From positions 4,296,161 to 4,360,160 of the forward strand of contig CM119263.1 of the NCBI GenBank assembly GCA_051294375.1: a stretch of 64,000 bases of DNA. Direction: 5' to 3'. Each line of letters opens with the position of its first letter. The first letter of the stretch is position 1. Below the pieces are notes generated by a model. That model made no database searches. It saw only the letters and a program-made list of their open reading frames with translations, and had not been told where the DNA came from. The translations under genes were made by a program, and so were the position numbers. Positions 33,961-46,449 of this stretch are shown here, piece after piece. This stretch comes from Paraspadella gotoi. Taxonomy: Eukaryota; Chaetognatha.

Positions 33961-36202
33961 TTTGTGGCCTCTGTAGATTTGGTTTGATCTCGTTGGCTGA
34001 CTTTAGTTCTTATTCATTCAATTAATGTTCAGAATTGGGAACAGGTTGGTAAGTTTATTTATCAACAAACAATTTGGCGACAAGGAACGGAGTAAAATTT
34101 TTTACATAAAAAAGATGTGTGAAATTAATTCTAATTTCAAGATTAAAATATAAAACATGAGCTTTTTAAAAATAATTTAAAAAAAAACCCCAACGGTGGT
34201 TAAAACGTGAACGTTCTAGGAGGCAACAACTTATTCTCTGCCCACGACAATTCAAACATTGCTGAAGTAAAAATTAAGACGATACAATTTTTACCCCTTT
34301 TCCCCCCATTCTTCGCGAGCTGAATCAGTTGTAAAAACTTTTCCTAATTATTTGGGCCGTCTCGATCGAGATGTCATCCCGCCGGTGACTCCGCGACCGT
34401 CGAACTTTTATTCTGCGCTGAAATGCACGCGTCGGACGCCACGAGCGTCAAAACAAAATTGGAATATGACATTTATTCAATTTATTGCAAGTCACATTCA
34501 GAAATGTGACTAATATGACAAAAAAATACCTGAAATGTTAGAATTAGATAAACAGTATTAGATAGTGATTCACCACTGCCTCACCTCAATTACAACCAGC
34601 CCTGCATTGGCTCAGCGTCCCAGTATGACAAGACAGTAATAGAGTCACTGAGAATCAAACACACCCAACCCTCAGGTCAGATCTCCACCCCCTTGCCTAA
34701 GTGAACAATTAAAATTAAGTCTTTGAGAAATCTAGATATTTTTATTTTGTATTTACGACATTATTCAGCAAATTTAATTAAATGAAACACCAAAGTCTTC
34801 TTCTTTATATTAAAAATTTAACCAATGACCATATTTCAAATTATGTATGTTCAGTCCTGAACGAGAAAATGGTTAGAAAATAGAGAATGGCTAATCTCTG
34901 AACAAACAAATATTTGTCGGTGAAGTGTGGTTTGCTCTCATTATAAAACCAATTTTTAGTCAATTAAGAATAAAAACAGGAAAAAAGATTTTTGACTAAG
35001 CCTGTAAAAAAATTTAAATCATTAACCACAGTTTTAATTATTATCAATGATAAAGTAGAGAATTTCGTCAATTTTAATAACTTTTGACAGAGTTGTTGTC
35101 CATTTCTGACGGTCGATCAATGAGGTGGTAATCTGAGGTATACAAAAAAACAAAAATTTATTAAAGTTGCATGAAGAGGCTGGTTTTACAGGGCGCCACA
35201 CCCACAGCGGTGTCACCTCGTGGCGACAGCAAGACAGCATTTTCATGTAGTCCAGAGCTTTGGATCTGGCAGTAGGCCCTTGCCTACAGGCGTGTTACCC
35301 GGTCCATCCCACTTTCTACATGACAACCTCAGGGCTCGAACGAAGGACGCACATTGGATGGTGCATTAGGCCATGCAGCACTGAGGCCGCTTGCAGAAGA
35401 AACAGCTTTAATCTATCTTTGCGTGATAGGACCACCAGACATAGTCATTGACATGCAGTAAATTATTATCACCTGATTTACAACGTAATCATTTAAACAA
35501 AGATACAAAAATTATTTAAACTTACAATTTAAATGGTATGCAATTTCAATTTCACAAACCTTTTCCCAAAATAAAATATAATAACTTGAATTTAATTGAT
35601 TGTCACTCTCTTCAAAATCTTCAACCTCTTTTAATGTCAGATTGATGAAACTGTTCATATAAAAAAATTTTAAAATCAAAAAGTTTTTACATTATTCAAT
35701 AATTTTTCGTTTTTCCAAAACAATTTCTAGACTCACCTTATGCAATAAATATTCTCAAGTATGGTAATTGGTAAAGCTATGTTCTCAGTTCATAGAATCA
35801 TTAGCATAGATAAAAGATCCTAATTGTTGTAAAAATAAAATACTTAGTTTGGTTTTATCTCCTACCACATCATTAGCTGAGCACACTATTGCCCTACAAT
35901 TTCAATTTACCATATTCAGATCTTAGCATTTCTCAGTGGAACAAATCTCCACAAAGAATAATAAGTAGCGTCCTTGGCAGGTGTTCACTGTTCAGAATTG
36001 GAGTAGTCCGTGGAGTAGTCCTACATTAAAAAACTTTTTTTCACAAATATTATTTAAAAAAAAAAGGCCAAATATGTTTTAAACAGTTATTTGGTCTGAT
36101 CTGCTTATCAGCAGATCTCGTCTCTATTATTCACTTCGTCGGTCGTCGGTCGGCCCCCTCACCTTATTTTGGGCATTTACTTATTCAGAAAATTGAATTA
36201 TA
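33961..36202. repeat. large inverted repeat, right arm (about 2.24 kb)
   Basis: Mirror of 30762-33010, cut by the 25-N gap at 36203. Differences from the left arm are mostly single-base indels and a few short changes. Confidence 0.92.
35145..35400 (-). mobile_element. tRNA-derived SINE, mirrored copy
   Basis: Reverse complement of the SINE at 31575-31840. The promoter boxes are more damaged: box B reads TTCGTTCGAGCC and box A is disrupted (GGCCATGCAGCACTGAGG on the + strand). Being at the mirrored position, it was present before the arms were formed. Confidence 0.75.
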
Positions 36203-36227
36203 NNNNNNNNNNNNNNNNNNNNNNNNN
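36203..36227. other. assembly gap (25 N, placeholder size)
   Basis: Separates the end of the inverted-repeat arm from a second copy of the 26.5-28.9 kb segment. Confidence 0.99.
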
Positions 36228-36647
36228 TCCAAGGGACAAAGTATTTTTTCTTTTTATATTTTTTTTTCTTTCTTTTTTTTCTGAAGTCGACGACGTAGAA
36301 ATTCGAGTCTTCGTGCGGAGGTGATGGGGTTGCGTCGTTTGATTGGGTGACGGGTTGATGGGGTGACGGTGATGGGGTGGCGCGTCGAGGATGTAGAGGA
36401 TTAATGTAAAAATATGGAAAAAAATCCCGGCTTTCAGGGAGCACGAAAGTTGGAAAGGGGGAGGGACGGACAGACGGAAGGACGGATGGACGGACGGATT
36501 GACGGATGGACTAACGGACCGATGGGGGAGAAAACGCGCGCGGGTCAAGAAAAAAAAACTGACAGGTTTTGATTTGACAAAAGATGCTCGAGGGACGAAG
36601 CGTTGTTTGAGAAGGACGACGACCTCTGACTGGCGACCCGGGTTCAT

Positions 36648-36733
<86 letters not shown>

Positions 36734-37786
36734 AGCAGACGAGGAGTAATACGGTAAAGGTAGAAAAGTAAAAAAAATCTTAAACAGATTTTCTCTTTTT
36801 TTCGCTACATTTTCTATAAAACTAATACATTTTTATAAAACTAATACATTTACTATAAAATTATTATTCTGGAGGTGACTTAAGATTTTGTCAGAATGAG
36901 ATTAGCTGTCGTTCATTCAATATTCAAATTCCATTGTCGTCGTCGTTGTCGTCGTCGTTGTCATCGTCATCGTTGTCGACGTTCCAACCATTGGCGCCAT
37001 TCTTTCAGGAAACGCATTTCTGGATCCGCCGATGACTTCACCGTCACTGGAACACGCGATGGGCTTTAGGCGCCTTTTTCCATTCCCCGGGACCTTCGCC
37101 AATCCCTGGCGACTTCCCACCTGGGCGCTTTTAACATTCCTTAGCACCTTTAGCTTTCCAGGGCACTTACCTCTCAATCATCTTCTCCAATCCCAAGCAA
37201 CTTTACTTTTTTCAGGGCGTCTTATCACGTGATCTTTACTTTTCCCTGGCACCTTCCACTTTCTCCGGCGCCTTCCTCTCACTCACCTTTGCTATTCCCT
37301 GACTCCTTACTTTACCCAGGGCGCCTTCCCGCCCGGGCGCTTACCCGCTTGGGCGCCTTCCTCCCTCCTTCCCCCAGAGCCGTAATGGAAGGAAAAGTTT
37401 TTCCAAAATATTTTTAACGTTTTTTCTTCAAAATTCTTCTTTCGTTTTTTTTTTTTTACGGGAAAAAAATATTGAATCGTCCCTCTTCTTTTTTTTTTCT
37501 TTTCAAGCAAAAAAAAAGAAAAAACCCGGTGAACCTTTGCTGTGAAGTCTATTAACTTCTGACGACACTGTCTGTGAAAAAGGGTGCGGCGGCGGCGGCG
37601 GCGGCAGAGAAGGCGGCGGCGCCAACCCTTGTCAGTTTATTTATGTGGGTCGATCCACAGGCAGTACGCATCTTTTTACGATAAATGATTCTAATTAAAT
37701 CCAAGTTTTTTTTTCTCGATGATAAATTCGTTGAGTCTCGACGTCGTTAGAGCACCCGAGGACACCCGTGGCGTTGGTAGAGACGA

Positions 37787-37837
<51 letters not shown>

Positions 37838-38013
37838 GAGAGAGACGAGAGAGAGACGAGAGAGAGAGCAGAGGAGAGACAATAACAAAAATATCTTGTC
37901 TATCAACATCTGGAAATTCCAAAGCCATAAATCGCTTGTCTTTGTCCCGCTAACCCCATTTGTCACCACGAGGAGGAGAGAGAGAGAGAGGAGAGAGAGA
38001 GATACGAGAGAGA

Positions 38014-38077
<64 letters not shown>

Positions 38078-38699
38078 ACTGATTTTCCTCTCTTTCCCAT
38101 CTTTCTTTTTCGCTCATACATTTTGAAGGATTAAATCAATCCTCACATTTTTTCATTGTCTCCGTTTTTTTTTCTTTTACATCTTTGTCTCCTTTTTTCT
38201 TTTCTTATCTACTCATTTCTTATCAACTTTAATCCACAACTTCTTTTAAAAATCTCATTAAAATTTATTTTAATTTTCCTTATCTATATAAGCAATGAAA
38301 TATTCTACTCATTTATTTTAACTGACTATAGTGACTGTAATGCCGATATCAGACTGCTAATGCTATTCTTGGTTGCATTATTATCATTTCTTTTTTATAT
38401 TTTTGGTTATTTTATTTTAATATTTTATTCATATTTATTATTCTTCCAATAATTCGCTTCCTTCAATTATTTATTATAGCTTCTCTTTCCTTTTAACATA
38501 TCTCCTTCTCTCTCCACATCTCATTTTGCATTAATATCTTCTCCTCTCTTTTCATTTAATCCTGAGTCTCACACCCTTTTAATCCTAATTTTTCTTTTTC
38601 TCTCTCATCCATCGTCTCGCCTTTTCTTCTTCTTTTCTCCTTCTCTCCTTCTTTTATCCTTTCTCTCTCCTTCTCATTTTCTTCATCTCCTTCTCTTAA
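36228..38699. repeat. 2.4-kb direct duplication, copy 2
   Basis: Partner of 26513-28944, starting exactly at the gap. GA tracts at 36651-36731, 37790-37880 and 37970-38073 differ in length and purity from copy 1. After TTAA (38696-38699) it continues TCCCACTTCTGC, unlike copy 1. Confidence 0.93.
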
Positions 38700-39262
38700 T
38701 CCCACTTCTGCTAAATCTCTTTTTCTTATTTTAATCAATAACTTTTTCTTCTTTTTTCTATTTTTTTTTCTATTTTTTTCTTCTTCTTTCCTTTAGCATC
38801 GATCGTTAATCCTTTAGCTTCGAGCGACTCGATTAGCTATTTAATGGTCGGTCGGTCGATCAGTCGTTATACGTTATCCCTTTCTTTCCTTTTCCATATT
38901 TTCCTACAATTTTTTCTTTTCCTTCTTTTCTTCCCTTTCTTTTCTTTTCCTTCTTTTTCTATATTTCTTTCCTTTTTCTTTTTCCTCCCTTTCTTTCCTT
39001 TTCCTTTTTCCTCCCTTTCTTTCCTTTTCCTTTTTCCTCCGCCCCAGATATTTCCCTCTTTTTTTGGTTATCTTATCGAATCTTTCCGTTGTTCTTCTGT
39101 TCTTCTTCTGGCAGATCTCGTTTTTATCGTGAAATATGAGGTTTATGCGTCTCCGTTTCCCGGTTGCTAAGCGACGAGGGAGATATTCCCGCTCCGTAAA
39201 GAACGTATATTTCACGAAGTTTTTTTTTGTTGGGGGCGTTTCTTTCTCTCTCTCTCTCTCTC
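38700..39262. other. T/C-rich sequence, no gene seen
   Basis: CTTTCCTTTTCC repeats at 38880-39040 generate phenylalanine-rich frames. A short complex stretch at 39040-39230 precedes a CT tract and a gap. Confidence 0.65.
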
Positions 39263-39392
39263 NNNNNNNNNNNNNNNNNNNNNNNNNNNNNNNNNNNNNN
39301 NNNNNNNNNNNNNNNNNNNNNNNNNNNNNNNNNNNNNNNNNNNNNNNNNNNNNNNNNNNNNNNNNNNNNNNNNNNNNNNNNNNNNNNNNNNN
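39263..39392. other. assembly gap (130 N)
   Basis: CT tract on the left and TCTCTCC on the right, so probably a longer CT microsatellite. Confidence 0.99.
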
Positions 39393-39996
39393 TCTCTCCT
39401 TGATGTCTCAGTTTATTCCTTCGAATTTATTCTTCTCAGATTCAGAATCTCGATGAGATGATTAAATTTAAGCATACCAGTCAAAGGTTTAGACTTAAAT
39501 TGTGAAAAAAAATATTCTTTACTAGTAAAAATCAATCCCAAAGCCTCTTTTACCTAATTTATAGAAATATAGAAATAGACAAGGATGAAAAAGGCGTGAA
39601 AACGTTAATTTCGGTCAGAGCGATTATTTTTTTAAAGAATTTAAAAAATAAATTCTTTTTTTTTACTCTAAATAATTTATAAAAAGGACTTTTTATGTCC
39701 CTGGTTAAAATGTTAAAAATATACGTCATTTTAAGGCAACAATAACCTAAGGTCACCCAGTCTATCGAGACATAACCACGCACCCAAGTCGTGAATCCAT
39801 CGTCATGGACCCCCTCACTCCCAAATAATTTCAACACCCCAAACCAATTACTCCCTCTTCCCGACCCCTCGGTCTCGATTCCCCCTGGACTCAGATTGAA
39901 AAATTAACCGAAGTCTTAATGAGGATTCGCGCGCAAGGAGTAAACTTTTTATACTTTATTACTCGAGGGTCAGAGATCAAACTTGCGATTTGTGTT

Positions 39997-40032
<36 letters not shown>
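39393..40032. other. no gene seen
   Basis: Non-repetitive AT-rich sequence ending in a GA tract at 40000-40032. Open frames are short and carry no domain. Confidence 0.55.
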
Positions 40033-40144
40033 NNNNNNNNNNNNNNNNNNNNNNNNNNNNNNNNNNNNNNNNNNNNNNNNNNNNNNNNNNNNNNNNNNNN
40101 NNNNNNNNNNNNNNNNNNNNNNNNNNNNNNNNNNNNNNNNNNNN
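40033..40144. other. assembly gap (112 N) inside a GA tract
   Basis: GA repeats on both sides. Confidence 0.99.
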
Positions 40145-40179
<35 letters not shown>

Positions 40180-40421
40180 GAATTTCCTAATGAGTTAAAA
40201 GCTAACGAGGCAAACGCGAAATCATATATAAAAGAAAATAAAAAAAAACGAGGAAAAGTAAGGATGAAAAGAAAGAAAAATAAATAAGAGGAAAGAAGAA
40301 AGAAAAAAACTTGGTGGAAATATTATCAATGGAACTTGTGAGAATATTTGCATCTGGTCTCCTTGTATAAACAATAGTTTCGAGAGGGAGAGAGAGAAAA
40401 AGAGAGAGAGAGAGAGAGAGA

Positions 40422-40589
40422 NNNNNNNNNNNNNNNNNNNNNNNNNNNNNNNNNNNNNNNNNNNNNNNNNNNNNNNNNNNNNNNNNNNNNNNNNNNNNNN
40501 NNNNNNNNNNNNNNNNNNNNNNNNNNNNNNNNNNNNNNNNNNNNNNNNNNNNNNNNNNNNNNNNNNNNNNNNNNNNNNNNNNNNNNNNN
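40422..40589. other. assembly gap (168 N) inside a GA tract
   Basis: GA repeats on both sides (40380-40421 and 40590-40609). Confidence 0.99.
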
Positions 40590-40609
40590 GAGAGAAAGAG
40601 AGAGAGAGA

Positions 40610-40846
40610 CACTCTCTCGCAACACTTCACCGCGAGTACTCCAGTTGCTCTTGTCAGTTTTGAGTCGCAAGGAAAGTGCGACAAGCTCGTTGTTGTTTTA
40701 CGCGCGAAACGTAAATAAATCTCTCGCGAATTTACATGTTGTAGTTTTCGTCGTTGTTGTTGTTGTTTACCATTCCGCGGTCCCGACCCAGTTTGAATTT
40801 TATGTGGGCCATAACGGAAACGCCGCTTCGTGAAGTACAAGAGCTC

Positions 40847-40850
<4 letters not shown>
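40610..40850. other. complex sequence between gaps, unassigned
   Basis: GC-balanced stretch with ACTTCACCGCGAGTACTCCA and GTTGTTGTTGTT words. No domain. It could be a promoter or 5' untranslated region but nothing decides this. Confidence 0.3.
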
Positions 40851-40881
<31 letters not shown>

Positions 40882-41048
40882 NNNNNNNNNNNNNNNNNNN
40901 NNNNNNNNNNNNNNNNNNNNNNNNNNNNNNNNNNNNNNNNNNNNNNNNNNNNNNNNNNNNNNNNNNNNNNNNNNNNNNNNNNNNNNNNNNNNNNNNNNNN
41001 NNNNNNNNNNNNNNNNNNNNNNNNNNNNNNNNNNNNNNNNNNNNNNNN
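40882..41048. other. assembly gap (167 N) between CT and GA tracts
   Basis: (CT)n ends at 40881 and (GA)n begins at 41049 on the same strand, so the missing piece contains a strand switch able to fold into a hairpin, or a misjoin. Confidence 0.99.
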
Positions 41049-41083
<35 letters not shown>

Positions 41084-41349
41084 TTACCTTGTTAGTATTG
41101 TTGCTTGTAAGCTGCGAGAACGAATTCCTCGGTTTGAACAACTTAGTTCACTTTTTATAACGTAATTCAAAATAATAATTCTTTACCGTCGGTTCTTTAT
41201 AACAATTTGATTATACTTTTTGTTCATTGCTTTTAAAAGCAAAAATAGTTATCGAATTGTAAAGCAAAAAACGTCTCTGCCCAAACATAGTAACCCGTAG
41301 TACTAAATCAAGAAAGGCCAAAAGCAATTACAGTTATCGTCAAGTCTGA

Positions 41350-41475
41350 AGCAGCGGAACGGAGAGGGAGAAGGAGAGGGAGAAGGAGAGCGAGAGGGAG
41401 AGGGAGAGCGAGAGGGAGAGCGAGAGGGAGAGCGAGAGGGAGAGCGAGAGGGAGAGCGAGAGGGAGAGAGAGACA
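41350..41475. repeat. 12-bp purine minisatellite
   Basis: GGGAGAGCGAGA units repeated about seven times at 41390-41470, preceded by GGAGAAGGAGAG variants. Confidence 0.92.
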
Positions 41476-41479
41476 TCGA

Positions 41480-42000
41480 AAACTCGTACGCTAGAAGTTT
41501 TGAACGAGATTAAGAATATTGATAAATCGATAGAAAAGGTCAGGGTTGAGGCGACAGCTGATGATGCGAAGGGAGAGAAAGAGGGAGATGGGAAAAAATG
41601 GAAGGGGGAGAGAGAGAGAGGGAGATGGGGAAAAATGGAGGGGTTGAGAGGGGGAGAGAGAGAGAGGGAAGGCAGAGTAAAAACAAGGAAATCACTTTAA
41701 TATTTTTTTCTCTCAAAAACTCCCATATTTATAAATATAACGAAATTTTAAACTAACTATTGCGCCTCCATGAGTGACACTCTCTCTCTCTCTCTCCATC
41801 TCTGGTGTTTATGATTTCGTCTCGCTTTCCCTTCAGCTAATCCCGACTTGACTTCGAAATCCAATCCTTTCTTCCTTCCGATAAAAACCTTCCTTTCTCG
41901 ATTCACTATTACTCTTCTTTTTATTCGCCGAAGATTCGATATATATATATATATATATGGATAGGGCGGGCTGACTATGACTATCCGCAACTTCTATAAA
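41480..42000. other. no gene seen
   Basis: A purine-rich frame at 41500-41700 is repeat-derived. A (TA)n tract at 41938-41958 marks the left border of the SINE. Confidence 0.5.
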
Positions 42001-42002
42001 CC

Positions 42003-42230
42003 CCTCTAGCAGCCCTGGAACGGGTCCTGGACTTGGAACCAGGCTTGAAGGTTTGCCACGCCCCCAGGGCGGCTTACGGCCGCCCTCACGCTTCCCGCAG
42101 GGTAGGTACCGGGTTGGGATTGAACCCGGTACCTAGTGGTCAAGACCTGATGGCTTTACTAATTGAGGCACCTTCACGACTGAAGATGACATGCTTATAG
42201 GCGGGGTGAACTTAGGCAATGCCCGACTAC
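42003..42230 (-). mobile_element. tRNA-derived SINE flanked by (TA)n
   Basis: Read on the minus strand it starts near 42230. A box-A-like GGTGCCTCAATTAGTAAAGC (ending about 42153) and a box B GGTTCAATCC (42117-42126 complement) are followed by ACCCGG and a GC-rich body (GGGCGGCCGTAAGCCGCCCT). (TA)n tracts lie on both sides (41938-41958 and 42231-42249), so the insertion probably hit an AT microsatellite or carries it as target duplication. It differs from the SINE at 31575. Confidence 0.75.
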
Positions 42231-42332
42231 ATATATATATATATATATAGTCTAACAACAGCTACTCTTCAATTTATGTTTTTTTCTTCTTTTTCTGCTA
42301 TTCCGATAATAACTTACTTTTTTCCTGTTCAA

Positions 42333-44189
<1,857 letters not shown>

Positions 44190-44190
<1 letters not shown>

Positions 44191-44352
44191 AACTACAACT
44201 CGGTTAAAGACCAAGAATTTATGTTTCATTTCTTCTTTATAGATTTTTTTTTAATGAGACAATAAATCTGAAACAATATTTACGACGGTCGACGCTCGAC
44301 CGTGAAAAGCCAAACGTTTCACTTTTTTTGTTGCGAAGCGTCTCTCTCTCTA

Positions 44353-44428
<76 letters not shown>

Positions 44429-45068
44429 CTCTCTCGTGATTTATGAAGTGCTCAATTCTCGTCCGTCCATTCACGCGTCGAGCGCCCCCTTTTTTCTCCG
44501 ATGTCCATCTCTCGGTTTTTTTTCGAAGAAACAAAAGACTAATATTAAAAAAAAGATAATTTAATTAAGTCGGAATCGAGGTTTTAATTAAGGCGCGTTT
44601 TTTCATTTCCATCCTCGACTCGTGTAATTAAGGCGAGAAAGGTGGAGGAGCTAGATTTTAATTACGTTTGATTTATATGAACATTTATTTTATCGAACAT
44701 CGTCGTATAATATGACTTGCGAGTATCCATTTTTGTCTTTAGATGAGATATCTTAGTTTTAGTAATGATATTTTTAGTTTTGTTTTCACATTTTTTCCTA
44801 TTTTGCATATAATAAATCAGTTAAACGTTTTTTTTTAGCCAAACTTTTAATTAATTTGCCTCGAGCGCTTTGCGTCGCTTCTCCTCACCATCAGCCCTCA
44901 CTCCGCGAGTCCCAGCCAACGCCCTGCACTCACCTCCACTAACTCACGCCATACCGCGCTCCCACAGCCGCCCACACGCGCGCCACACGCGCGCCCACAC
45001 GCGCGCCCAAACAACGCGCCACACGTCGCAAACGAATCGTCGAATCTCGTCCGATGATGTATATCTCG
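44190..45068. other. 5' flank of the BEL/Pao element (copy 1)
   Basis: Contains a (CT)n tract (44339-44435), AT-rich sequence, and a CACACGCGCGCCACACGCGC repeat near 44972-45010. No gene is seen. Identical to 53874-54752 from about 44325 onward. Confidence 0.6.
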
Positions 45069-45469
45069 TGTAAAGAATAGTCGTACGTTTACTGATAGCT
45101 GTATGCACTGCATAGTCGTCACTAGCGGCTGCTTACGCGCGTCGATATTTGTTTATTGAGTTTGCCTAGTTTACCGAAACCTTACACTACCGTTTTTGAG
45201 GCGCCGTAAGACGATTCGACGTTACGAAAGTTTTTTGAAACGATTATTTTGAGGAAACGTAAAAAAATCCCTAACTGCCCAAAATGTAAATGAAATTGTA
45301 AAATGTAATTCGACATTGTAATTTGATAAATAATATTTCTGCAGAGTTTTGAACACTTCGCTCTCCGTCACTTAGCATCTCAATAAACTACTCTTCGTTG
45401 AACTCACGGGCATTTAACATTTAGACAGATATTTTTGATAGGCTTTTGCTCAGTGGACATCGATTTCCA
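45069..45469 (+). repeat. BEL/Pao 5' LTR, copy 1
   Basis: Starts TGTAAAGAATAGTCG and ends near CGATTTCCA. It shares TTGAGGCGCCGTAAGACGAT, CCCTAACTGCCCAAAATGTA and GGGCATTTAACATTTAGACA with the 3' LTR. It contains AATAAA at 45382 as a possible polyadenylation signal. The two LTRs differ by many single-base changes and indels. TCTCG precedes this LTR and also occurs 7 bp after the 3' LTR, a possible but unproven target duplication with a slightly longer LTR. Confidence 0.85.
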
Positions 45470-45523
45470 TATTCAAACCTATTTAGCAGCCAAAGGGGGA
45501 AAATAAAACCATACTTAGAGCGT

Positions 45524-45540
45524 TGGAACGAATAGGGACT
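45524..45540 (+). promoter_or_regulatory. possible tRNA primer-binding site
   Basis: TGGAACGAATAGGGACT resembles the lysine-tRNA-type site (shared CGAA-AGGGAC part) but lacks three bases and lies about 54 bp after the LTR end, not next to it. Confidence 0.25.
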
Positions 45541-46449
45541 TTTGGCCCATGAATCCGGATTGAAATTTAACTATAACCTAGCTGATAGCAGCGGGGCTAG
45601 CTAGGATCGACGACGCTAATAGCCTCTCGGGCTCACGCGAAGTTTGAATTTTTTTTCGCGGTTTTTAATAAACGGGCCGGTTTTTCGAAACCTGGTGCTA
45701 ACATTCGCCGCTGCAGCCGCCGCCGGACGCGAGGACGAGGGAACGCGGGCGTGCAGAAGTGAAGCTGTCGATCCCAGTTCCAGACATCACGGTCGTCGAA
45801 GTCACCAAAAAGTATGGAGGCCTATGCCTAACAGCGAATGGCGAGAGTGAGACTTCACGATAAAGAAGGGATATTTTTATGATTCGCGACCGCAAAACGA
45901 ACGCGGGTTCGGGCGTTCCTACGAATTAAATCGAGGATTAAATAATTTCGTGGAAACTTACCACAAAGCGAAGGTCGATGCTACGGTTCAAGCGATCACA
46001 AATCTGACGGACGTGCGTGGCCGGTAACGCGCTTTTCGAAGAACTTCACATTTCATTGCCCGTGCACGCCATCATTCGAGACCGACCGCGTGCGTAAAGT
46101 TTATTAAATCCCGATTATTCGAGCTTCCGTTCGCGCCAAATGTTAGGAATTGGTCCTGTTATTGTTTTGGTCCGCTGCCGAAAAACCGTTCCGGAAGTTT
46201 GAGCTGAGAAAGAAGGGAGGGAAATATTTCTGTACTGGGCCGCCGCGGATAGCCTGTTTTTTTCCGAAAACCCGCGTAACGATCCCCACCTGCCCGTTAT
46301 GCACAGCAGTCCTCGTCCCACACGTCGAGGTGGCTGGAGACTTCGCCCGACTTTCCCGTGTCCACCCATTCGTTCGGAGAGATCGAAGGTCAGCATCCCG
46401 CTATCGATAAAAACAGTATCTCATGCTTCGTCCAAATCGTCTCGTGAAC

